Origin: Trochalopteron elliotii | Taxonomy: Eukaryota > Chordata > Aves > Passeriformes > Leiothrichidae | NCBI GenBank assembly: GCA_024734555.1 | Contig: JANPWX010000342.1 | Location: 1-64,000 of the forward strand | DNA length: 64,000 nt | Reading direction: 5' to 3' | Shown here: positions 34,493 through 43,770 of the stretch, piece after piece | Layout: each line of letters opens with the position of its first letter | Position numbering within the stretch: position 1 is the stretch's first letter | Program-made: the position numbers and the translations under genes | Notes under the pieces: generated by a model | The model's database searches: none | Told to the model about the DNA's origin: nothing | What the model saw: the letters and a program-made list of their open reading frames with translations, nothing else

Positions 34493-36521
34493 TAAGGGCC
34501 TGGATCTAACCAAAAATCTCTCTTTTCCCTCTCCATTTTTCTTTGTCTGACACATTTTTAAAGCCAAGGGAGTTAAGGTTAGACACACGTCTAGTAATGG
34601 GCTTTTTGACAGTTTTTAAACTGCTTTCCTAAAAAAACCAATAAAATTAAAACCAAACCCAGTAGAGCAGGATAATGCCAGGGACTTATCAATGTAAATT
34701 GGCTTTCTGGGTTCAAATTAACTTCTCAGAAATGTCACAAGACAGTCACAAGTGAAAAGCAGCTCTGTACAATTAGACAGAATTTGCTCTGGGTTGTTAT
34801 ATTTTAGGGGAAAAAAAAAAATTAAATCCCTTATTTTAAGACACAAATGGAAGGAGAAGAATCAGTCTTTGAAAATCATTCATAGCCTTCTTCCACCCAA
34901 AGAAAATGAAAAGGAGAACAAACTTCCTCCTGGAGAGTTTAGAGGTATCACTTTTAACTTGATTTGTGATAATGGGAAACTCTATTGACCACTTCAAGCT
35001 GAGCACTTGGGAGGAATGCTGGGATCTCCATCCTGGACTATTTTTATCCCCTATTAAGTTTATTTTTAGCTGAAGTCGAACTTTGCTGTTGTGTCTCTTC
35101 AGCCTTTTACTGTTATTATTTCAGGTGTGAAAATCCCTGAACATTAGGACCATGCAATCCGTAACAAAAAGAGGAAATGCTGTGATTTCCAAAGTGATTT
35201 TCCTGTGCAACAGAGAATAATATTTGGGATGAGTAGGAAGTTACTCACAGGTGCACCTGCCAGGGTTTTGTTATGTGTCATTAGCATGTGGCACTCTGCA
35301 TTTTTTTGGGATTTGTGGGTATTAGTAACTGAGGAGAGTGGTAGGATGAAAGGTCGGTTGTAAAAAAATCCTTGAAAATGTGTCAGAGGAATTTCTGCAA
35401 TTCCATAAAACTCCAGGGAGCTCACTGTTCCTGCACCAGGGAGTGCAAAACTGGGGCACTTTAAAAATTGGATTAAAATGTTTTGTCAAATAATCATGGA
35501 TACTCTGTTTGTCATGCGTGTTACTATACAATTTTTAAAATGTATTAAAAAAAAATGGTGCCATTAATAATGGTGCCATTCCCAAATTTTGATGGGATTC
35601 CTCAGGGCACAGCAATGCAGGGTGATTTATCTCATTACCTCATTAGACCTGGACTTGCCTCAGCAGCAATTTGGATTAAACCAACTCTGCCCCCTGAATC
35701 AAGAGACCTGGCTTCAGAAAATGCTGAATTTAAAAAGTTGTCTTGACTTTGTTAATCTTGACAGGTTAATTTTCCTGGCTTGGGTTAAAATTAGTTTCAG
35801 TGAAGAAAAGGTGGTTTTTTTTTTTCTCTCCTTTCACCCTACAGATTGGGAAGGGTCTAACCCTGTGGTGTGCTGGGGAGGGTCTCAGGCCACTTTTGGG
35901 GCAGCAGTGCCAGGTGGAATCCAGCAAATTCCTCAATACCTTTTCGATTTATCCCGTGTGAGTGGTGAAAAGGGAAATACTGCCTGCTGCTATTGCCTGT
36001 CACTCACCTGCCACGTCCCTGTCCTGCTTCCAGCCCTGCTGACCCCTCGTGTCCCCCATCCCTCCCCTCTGGATGAGCCCCTGTAATTTCCATCCACGCT
36101 GGGATGCAGAGGTTAAGTGGGAATCCTTTGGCTGCCTGACAAAAGCAAATTTCCTTCCAAGAGGCAGCTCTTAAATGTGCCTTGGGAAGGAGCTGCTGCT
36201 CGTCCCTGTGGCTGATGATGGGCAGTGTTTAATACAGCTGCTGGAACGTGTTTGGGGTTGTTTTTTTTTTTTTCATCCTTGCACAGGGGGAATTTTCATC
36301 TTTCCACAGCTGAGAGCTCCGTGGCAGCACGGGGTGAACTCACACAACCCTCCCGTCCCTGTCTGCTGACAAAAAACCCTCCAAATGTGCCAACACAGGG
36401 AGTGAACACAGAGGAAATAAAAATGTGTTTACCCTTTTTAGAGTGTTTTATCAGCTCCATTGATTTCCTGATAGAACATCTCTCTGTTACACAGCAGAAC
36501 AGCCTCACGTGTTCCTCAGGC
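34493..36521. other. Single-copy DNA; possible cryptic exon
   Basis: No known gene seen. 35845-35957 is bounded by a strong acceptor-like polypyrimidine-CAG and a donor-like GTGAGT and is open in one frame, but resembles no protein I know. Confidence 0.5.
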
Positions 36522-36976
36522 TTTTCCCATGTGCCCCACTGGGAAAAATCCTGGAGCCTGGGAGGGAAAAATCCTGATTTCAGGAATTCTGTAGGGAAGG
36601 CAGCTTGGTGCTTGTGTGTCCACTTGAAAATATGATTATTTCTGCCCATTCCAGGGGTTTGGAGACACCTGGGATAATGGAAAATGTCCCTGCCATGGCA
36701 GATATTTGGAAAAAATGAACTTTCAGGTCCCTTCCAACCCAAACCATTCCATGGTTTTCCCATGTGCCCCACTGGGAAAAATCCTGATTTCAGGCACTTT
36801 GTAGGGAAGGCAGCTTGGTGCTGTGTGTCCACAGGGAAAAAAATGGGAAATGTGAATATTCCTGCCCCTTCCAGAGGCTTGGAGACACCTGGGATAGTGG
36901 AAAATGTCCCTGCCATGGCAGATATTTGGAAAAGATGAATTTAAAGGTCCCTTCCAACCCAAACCATTCCGTGATA
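36522..36976 (+). mobile_element. Tandem duplication (233 bp) containing CR1 3' ends
   Basis: 36522-36754 and 36755-36976 are two head-to-tail copies starting ttttcccatgtgccccactg. Each ends with the last about 100 bases of a CR1: gagacacctggga, atggaaaatgtccctgccat, ggcagatatttgga and ggtcccttccaacccaaacc. In both copies the CR1 tail is fused to the same non-CR1 upstream sequence (gggaaggcagcttggtgct), so one 5'-truncated CR1 inserted once and the locus was then duplicated. Confidence 0.9.
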
Positions 36977-37436
36977 TTGTGTGCATGCATTGCTTGTTTA
37001 CCACTAATTATAGATAAAATTATGTGTAATGATATATGATAAAAATATGTATAATGATCCTTAAATACTGAACTATGAAAAGTTATATAAACCTAAAAGA
37101 AAGTTTCAGCAAATAACCAGTTAGATGGACCAACTGTGGATGTTGTAATAGTGTTTTTAGTTTTTATGGCATTTTCCTCCCAAGAAACTCACACTGGGTG
37201 CAGCAGCATTTGTCAAATGGCCCTCACAGGAATTAAAGAGTATCAGGAGTGCTGTAAAATCTCTATGAATTATCAAATTACAGCTCCCATCATCAAAAGC
37301 AGCTTCCTTGGGGGTAGAAAGAGAACAACTGGACAGACATCATTTTGGAGGGGAAAAAAAGCAGATTTGTCTCATGACAGGAAACTCAGAGGAGCTCAGA
37401 CTTCCATTTATAAATATAATATTTCTATTCTATTTT

Positions 37437-37525
37437 ATTAATTAATATATAAATCTTCTCTTAATAATTATTTCTATTATCTTCTATTAATTAATATCTA
37501 AATCTTCTCTTAATAAATATTTCCT
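37437..37525. repeat. 49-bp AT-rich tandem duplication
   Basis: attaattaatat, aaatcttctcttaataa and tattt(c) recur at 37437 and 37486 with few differences. Confidence 0.88.
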
Positions 37526-37768
37526 GAGCTCTGAGGTAATGAAGCTGAGGACTTCACTTTTGAGCCAAAGATCACATTTAATCCGTATTTCTTAAATCAT
37601 GCTCCTTTATTACAAATATCTACTCCTGGCCCCTATGATCATAGAGAAAAAATCTTATAATTCCCAGCCATATCTTTATGCTGCTCTCTTTTTCTTTATT
37701 GTTAGAGATTTGCAGTAAGAAAATATCAAGATAAACTTTCATAAATGTAAGGGTTAGAAGGATTTTTG

Positions 37769-37937
37769 GGGTTTGTTTTTTTTTGGTTTTTTGGTTTTTT
37801 GGTTTGGTTTTTTTTTGTTTTGGTTTGGTTTGGTTGTTTATTTGTTTGGTTGGTTGGTTTTTGTTTTTTGTTTGGTTTTTTTTTTTGTTGTTGTTGTTTT
37901 GTTTTTGTTGTTGTTGTTGCTGTTTTGTTTTGTTTTT
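37769..37937. repeat. G/T low-complexity tract
   Basis: Irregular GGTTTT, GTTT and TTG repeats on the plus strand with strict strand bias (almost no A or C for 165 bp). Frames across it (37766-38023, 37773-38054 and antisense 37726-37989) are artefacts. Confidence 0.92.
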
Positions 37938-39366
37938 TTCCCAAAGGTCTGTTTAGGTTTCTGCTTTTTGGCGCAACAAAAAAAACCAAACCAACTTTTC
38001 AAAATCCTGGAGAAATTTGCTGATTTTCAACACCCAGGCCCGGGTGACTTTTAGGGTTTGTGATTTTTAAGGGCAGCATTTGTAATTTAGCAACTTCCGT
38101 GGCAAAAAGACCCCACTAAGTGAAATATATTTAACATTTAAAACAGCAAAAGGTCAAATATATTTAAAATTCAGAGATTTGGAGCCTTTTGAATTTCTGT
38201 CTACAATGGGTCTCTTAAGGCACTGTTATCACAACTGTTGGGAACTCTCGTTTCACAAGTAGGAGTCTGATATTTCCTTTTTATGCAACTCATTTTTTTA
38301 TTTTTATTTTTTTTGCTTTGGTGGCTCAGGATCAGGCTCTGAGATGGGAGATAGAAGCCCTGTGATGATAGAGGGTTATTTTTGTCAATAGCAGTCCTGG
38401 GTAATGAGATGTATCTCTTGGTTTCATTTGAATTTTAGAAGACGTTTCAAGTTATTTTTAAAAATAACTTTATCACGACTGTCTGAAAGGAGAGATAAGC
38501 CAGAAAGGATGTGGAAACTTTTGGAGATGGATTAGATAAAGAGTCTGAGTGTAAGTGGGGAAATGATGCCAGTGTCGTGCCAGGAGCTGACTTAATAAAT
38601 ATAAATATGCAGGTAATTAGGGTATTAATGATTTCAGTGATTTTTGCTGCAATATGAGAAAAATGTGTAATTTTTTTGCACACCCCATTTCAGTTCTGGC
38701 AGCTCATGGCTGAGCTGGAACAAGGACAGGGAGAGGAGGGATCATTCACTGCTTGTTCCCATTGAGGGAATGTGCCTGGTGTCAGATGGTTCTGCTGGAA
38801 TCCTCCTGGGCTTTGGGAAAATACAGTTTTCCCCAGTAAACCCTCAGCTGGGAATCCTCACTGAGCACTTTTAACTGGGTTTTTGCTGCTGTTTTAAGGA
38901 TGACAGATAAACCATTGCCGTTAGTGTGAAAACAATAGATATCACAGGGAGTTTTCTTCAATTTTCATTTAAGTTTCTGCTAAAAGTTAATTTGTGTGCT
39001 CCCGTGGGGCCTTTGGTGGCAGCTGGACACTCCTCTGGAGCAGCTGTGGAAAACAGGGAGAGAGTGTAAATCCCTGATTTTGTTGAGAGGGGACAGTGTT
39101 TGCCCAGGAGAGGGGATACAGAGCTTCCCAGGGCTGTGATCTGTGCAGAAATAAATAAAAATACACATATGGAAGGCAGCACAGAACCCACCTGGGCTGT
39201 GCCACGATGGAAATGTCACCTTGTCCCTCTGCCTGGTCATCAGGGGAGGTTTGGAAACCCCAGTGTCTAATTCTGCCAAGATATTGCTGAGTTATACAAG
39301 GAGTGAATAAAGCTCAGCAAGGCTTAGCACCAGAGGGCATAAATAAATAATAAATATAAATAAATA

Positions 39367-39895
39367 TCAACTATAAATATAAATAAAAGGTTTGAGAGAG
39401 AATTGGAGGAGGGCTGTGAAGAAGGTGGAGGGCATTGAGGGGAAGCAGGACGAGGGCTGAGGGCACTTGGATTATCCAGCCTGGAGAGGAGGAGGCTGAG
39501 GGGACACTGAGGGGACACTGAGGGGACACTGAGGGGACACTGAGGGGACACTGAGGGGACACTCAGGGGACACTGAGGGGACACTCCTTGGGGTCTGCAG
39601 CTTCCTCGTGAGGGGAAGAGCAGGGACACAGACTGATTTTGTCTGGGACAGGAGCTGAGGGAATGGCTGGAGCTGTTCCAGGGAGGTTTAGGGTGGAGAT
39701 CAGGGAAAGGTTCTTCCCTCAGAGGGTGCTGAGCACTGCCCAGGCTCCCCAGGGAATGTGACAGTCCCAGAGCTCCAGGAGAGTTGGGACAACACCCCCA
39801 GGGTGGGATTTTTGGGGTGTCTGTGCAGGGACAGGAGCTGGGACAACCCCTGCGTGTCCCTTTGCCCTCAGGATACTCCATGATTTTGACAGACA
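39367..39895 (+). mobile_element. CR1 copy with 11-bp minisatellite expansion, copy 1
   Basis: From aaataaaaggtttgagagag through the CR1 phrases cacttggattatccagcctg, a cttcctcgtgaggggaagag part, a gttcttccctcagagggtgc part, gagcactgcccaggctcccc and a catgatttt tail. Eight 11-bp units gaggggacact lie at 39498-39585, where ordinary CR1 has one equivalent. Almost the same sequence with seven units is at 43262-43770. The 197-codon antisense frame (39324-39917) is an artefact of this. Confidence 0.88.
39498..39585. repeat. 11-bp minisatellite, 8 units
   Basis: Eight tandem gaggggacact units, one with C for the first G. The unit matches the single GGGGAC-type site at this position in ordinary CR1 copies. 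Confidence 0.97.
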
Positions 39896-40566
39896 GCAAC
39901 AAAAGTGATTTATTCACGGATTAAGCTGCAGCAGAGGTCAGTCTAATTAAAGCATGAGACTAAATAATGTTTTTTCCACCCCAGCCTTGCTCTGGGCTCC
40001 CTCCTGCCCAGCTCTGCCCAGCAGCTGGACCCACCTCCACGTGGCAGTTTATGTAAGGAAGGATCCAGCTGGTTATTAATAACCCCAGACCTGCCAGACA
40101 TGAAACCCACACTCAGTAATGAGCACACCCTCCCTGGCAGACTATTGCACAAAAAAAAAAAAAAAAAAGAAGATCCCCAAACCACTCCATATATTAAATA
40201 TACACTTGAGAAACACGACCTAGCAGAGCTCCAGTTGCAGGCATATGCTGCTGAGAACATGCAGCAATTTCAGGCTCAATCAGGGGCTCTCCAAGGAAAC
40301 CCACTGGTACCTAATTAAGGGAGAGATTACAAACGATAATGACAACATAATGAATTACAGAACCTTTCATGACTTTTTAGCTCAGCTCCCTGCTGTGCAT
40401 CAAGACACTTGGATGGGGTGTGAGGGGAGCTTTGAGTGGCATTTTGCTCATGGATTCCTTGGGAGGGGAATTTCAAACTGGGTAATTCTGGTTTTATGAG
40501 GGTGGAACAAGTTCTTGTGCCTGATATGGTTTTGATAAAGTCAGAGCCAAAAAGATCCTGGTTTTA
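39896..40566. other. Single-copy DNA
   Basis: No gene recognised; a poly-A run lies at about 40150-40168. Confidence 0.55.
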
Positions 40567-40610
40567 TTTATTACCTTTATGCTGAGAATTTCCAGTATCC
40601 AGAGTAACCA
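40567..40610. repeat. 44-bp arm of a 2.6-kb-spaced inverted repeat
   Basis: The reverse complement of this segment occurs at 43225-43268 with one mismatch. The other arm directly abuts the second CR1 copy, which ties the inversion to that copy. Confidence 0.93.
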
Positions 40611-40620
40611 AAACCCAAAA

Positions 40621-41375
40621 AGCTTATGGTTTTTCCTAAACCTTTGCCATATCTATTGGTGCCATGGTGTCTTGTCAGTGCTTGTCCTCATCTTCCCAAA
40701 TCCAGAGTGACTTGTACAATTCCCATCTCTGGGAGCCCTGTATTTTGTAATAATTATTAATTCCTCCTTGGATTCTGTTATGAACAGGTGGGAATTTAGG
40801 AGCTGTTCTTTCCAGTTTCCACGATCCCACATTTTCCTTTAAGCCACAATTCATTCAGTTGCCTTTCCTGCCATAACCTACAGCTTAAGAACACACAAAT
40901 CAAATTGCAAAGGAAAGGAATTCTGGAGTTTGATAAAGCCAAGATTACACATCCTATCACTGCTCTTCATTTCCTTTACCACTCTGCCTTTCAGACATGG
41001 ACAAGAGCAGGATGCAATAATTGTAGATAAAAAAATCTCAGTGTCCTCTCTTCAATCCTAATTATGGTATTTCCTAAACCTTTCCCATCTCTGTTGGTAC
41101 CATGGTGTCTGTTTTCCCAGTTTTTACATTTCCATGATCCCACATTTTCCTTTTAGCCCTAATTCATTCAGTTGCCTTTCCTGCCATAACCTACAGGTTA
41201 AGAACACACAAATCAAATTGCAAAGGAAAGGAATTCTGGAGTTTGATAAAGCCAAGATTACACATCCTATCACTGCTCTTCCTTCCCTTTACCACTCTTT
41301 GCCTTTCAGACATGGACAAGAGCAGGATGTAGTAACTGTTGATAAAAAAACCTCAGTGTCCTCTTTTCAATCACA
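40621..41375. repeat. Local tandem duplication, two units of unequal length
   Basis: Unit 1 (40621-41058) and unit 2 (41059-41375) share ttatggt-tttcctaaacct at their starts, then gatcccacattttcctttta, cattcagttgcctttcctgc, gaacacacaaatcaaattgc, gaattctggagtttgataaa, gccaagattacacatcctat and catggacaagagcaggatg. Identity is high (above 90% by eye in the core). Unit 1 contains a further 127-bp segment (40680-40806) missing from unit 2 and present again at 42412-42536. Confidence 0.93.
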
Positions 41376-42411
41376 AAAGTACTGTTGATTTTAATGAAAT
41401 TTTATTTAACCCCTTGTATGCCCCCAAATGCCACGGGGGTGACTCAGGCAGAACTCTGCAATTTTATAATTATCTCCTGCAGACAGTTTTAAATTCAGTG
41501 CTGACTGGAGAAGTTGGGTTTCAGTTTGAACAGCTTAGCCAGGATTTCCTTAAGTCTTGCTGAGCTTTATTATCTTCTTCTACAACTCAGCAATATCTTG
41601 GCAGAATTAGACACTGTGGCTTTCAAAACTGGATTTTGTTTCAACCAGAAAACGACACAGGTGAGGTTTGAAAGAAAAGAAGCCTTTGCCTAAAAGACAA
41701 AACAGTGTCCAAGAAATTTATAAATAATTTTCCTTCCAATGCTGTATTATGGCTAAGATGGCTAAGCAGACAAGAAATGTAATGGACACACAGTAAATGA
41801 AAAGAAATCTTGTATTTGTTTGCCTCATTCAAAGTGGATTTAAACCCAATGTGTTTTACCTACAGAGGGAGAAAAAGTTTTTTGTCACTGGTGTCAAATC
41901 CAAGACCTTGGGTCATTTTAAGAGAGGCAAAATAAAAAACTTCATGAAACCCTGAGCACCTAGAGCACAAGCAAAATATCAAATATCTGTGTGTGGATCT
42001 GTAGAGCTGTTGGCAATGCTCTGGATTTGACTCTCCATGGAAACAAACATTTTTATTTTTTTTTTTTTCATAAAAATTGAACCCTGAAGTCTCCTTTCCA
42101 ATGAAATGTCACTCTTCTCTTGTGGAAAACAAACCTTTGCAAGAAAACAATGTCCTGAGAGCTCTCCCTCTCTCTGATTTCTCTTAAGAGGAAAATCTTT
42201 TGCCCAATCCTATTTTTAAGTTTAGTTTTGCCACTTGATTCCTGGGAAGTACTTATTAGAGATTATTTAATCACATTAAATATCTTCTTTTTCCACAGAG
42301 AGTCCTTAGATGCATCAGCCTTTTATGACAATGTAATGTTTGAGGTGTGGCAGGTTCTTTTTTACCATTATTCTTCCCTGACAGCTGGGAGCTTCACCTG
42401 GGTTGTAGGGC
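41376..42411. other. Single-copy DNA between duplicated segments
   Basis: No gene recognised. T-rich run at about 42052-42068. Confidence 0.55.
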
Positions 42412-42536
42412 TTGTCCTCATCTTCCTAAATCCAGAGTGACTTGTACAATTCCCATCTCTGGGAGCCCTGTATTTTGTAATAATTATTAATTCCTACTTG
42501 GATTCTGTTATGAATAAGTGGGAATTAAGGAGCTGC
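42412..42536. repeat. Second copy of the 127-bp segment 40680-40806
   Basis: cttgtcctcatcttcc, aaatccagagtgacttgtac, aattcccatctctgggagcc, ctgtattttgtaataattat and ggattctgttatgaa recur in direct orientation 1.73 kb downstream, with about five differences in 125 bases. Confidence 0.95.
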
Positions 42537-42854
42537 CCCAGCAGCTGGAGATAACCCACAGTGGAAAGGACTGTGGGCTTGGCAGCAAAGAGAGATCTGA
42601 TTTAGATAAAGGGATTGTCACAGCCTCATTCTGGGGACATTAAAAAAAAAACCCCAATCTTCAAAAATCTGTTCCAGATTCTTAACCACACTTGAATTCC
42701 TGTTAAAAAGAAACCCATCAGTGTGCTCCTCCAGAGCCTCTTGGAGCCATTGGTGGGATAATCTCTGTCAGTCGTGACTTTTTAAAATGTCTTTGACTTT
42801 TCTTTTACAAAAAATAAATCTAGCTTAGAGAACGGTGTTTCCAATATCTTTTGT

Positions 42855-42894
42855 GTAGATTTTTAGATCTACACAAGCAGATCTAAAAATCTAC
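42855..42894. repeat. Perfect 16-bp inverted repeat, 8-base loop
   Basis: gtagatttttagatct (42855-42870), loop acacaagc, agatctaaaaatctac (42879-42894). It can form a hairpin in DNA or RNA; each arm also holds a BglII-type agatct palindrome. The stem is too short for a typical pre-miRNA. Confidence 0.95.
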
Positions 42895-43224
42895 GACTAA
42901 ATAATTTGAGAATTTGAGACAGGTTTAAAATCAGTTTGTCTCTGTGGGATGGTTAGAACCATGCATCCAAGCGTTGGGCTGTGTATGTAAAACCAAGGAA
43001 GAAATGAAACCACTTCCTTCATGGCCAGTGAGCTGAAATATTTCATTCTGAACAATTCTTTTTGCAGCTAAAATGTTAAAACTATGACCCTTAAAGTTTG
43101 TGTCTTCCTTTGTCCATCAGCCTTGAAAGTCCTGTGGCCTTTTCCCCTCTGTTATAGTCTCACAACAGAGATGGAGAAGGTTGGTTTGGTTCTGTAGAAA
43201 ATCTTCAAGGAACAATTTCCCAGC

Positions 43225-43268
43225 TGGTTACTCTGGATACTGGAAGTTCTCAGCATAAAGGTAATAAA
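43225..43268. repeat. Inverted partner of 40567-40610
   Basis: Reverse complement of 40567-40610 except one base. Its last bases overlap the start of the CR1 copy at 43262. Confidence 0.93.
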
Positions 43269-43770
43269 TATAAATAAAAGGTTTGAGAGAGAATTGGAGG
43301 AGGGCTGTGAAGAAGGTGGAGGGGAAGCAGGACGAGGGCTGAGGGCACTTGGATTATCCAGCCTGGAGAGGAGGAGGCTGAGGGGACACTGAGGGGACAC
43401 TGAGGGGACACTGAAGGGACACTGAGGGGACACTGAGGGGACACTGAGGGGACACTCCTTGGGGTCTGCAGCTTCCTCGTGAGGGGAAGAGCAGGGACAC
43501 AGACTGATTTTGTCTGGGACAGGAGCTGAGGGAATGGCTGGAGCTGTGCCAGGGAGGTTTAGGGTGGAGATCAGGGAAAGGTTCTTCCCTCAGAGGGTGC
43601 TGAGCACTGCCCAGGCTCCCCAGGGAATGTGACAGTCCCAGAGCTCCAGGAGAGTTGGGACAACACTCCCAGGGGTACCCAGGGTGGGGTTGTTGCGGGG
43701 TCTGTGCAGGGACAGGGGTTGGACTCGACCCTTGTGCGTCCCTCCCAACTCATATCCTGTGATTGACTTC
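43262..43770 (+). mobile_element. CR1 copy with 11-bp minisatellite expansion, copy 2
   Basis: Near-identical to 39367-39895 from aaataaaaggtttgagagag to the gagttgggacaacac part, including the unusual minisatellite (seven units, 43380-43456, one gaagggacact). It lacks the cattga insertion near 39434 and keeps a more usual CR1 end with a ggttggactcgaccc part and catatcctgtgatt. This is either a duplicated locus or two insertions of one subfamily carrying the expansion. Confidence 0.9.
43380..43456. repeat. 11-bp minisatellite, 7 units
   Basis: Seven gaggggacact units, the fourth with one A for G. Homologous in position to 39498-39585. Confidence 0.97.

Larger units (their letters stand above)
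36977..39366. other. Single-copy DNA with low-complexity patches
   Basis: No gene recognised. It contains a 49-bp tandem duplication (37437-37525) and a GT/T-rich patch (37769-37937). Near 38449-38466 a short palindromic ttatttttaaaaataa stretch occurs. Confidence 0.55.

Noticed and set aside
35589..36086. 165-codon plus-strand frame
   Set aside because: No recognisable protein; only its middle part with splice-like edges is kept as a low-confidence finding.
39324..39917. 197-codon minus-strand open frame rich in Ser/Pro
   Set aside because: Antisense to a CR1 copy and its 11-bp minisatellite.
42855..42894. microRNA precursor
   Set aside because: A 16-bp stem is shorter than a usual pre-miRNA stem of 22 or more pairs, and the flanks do not extend it.
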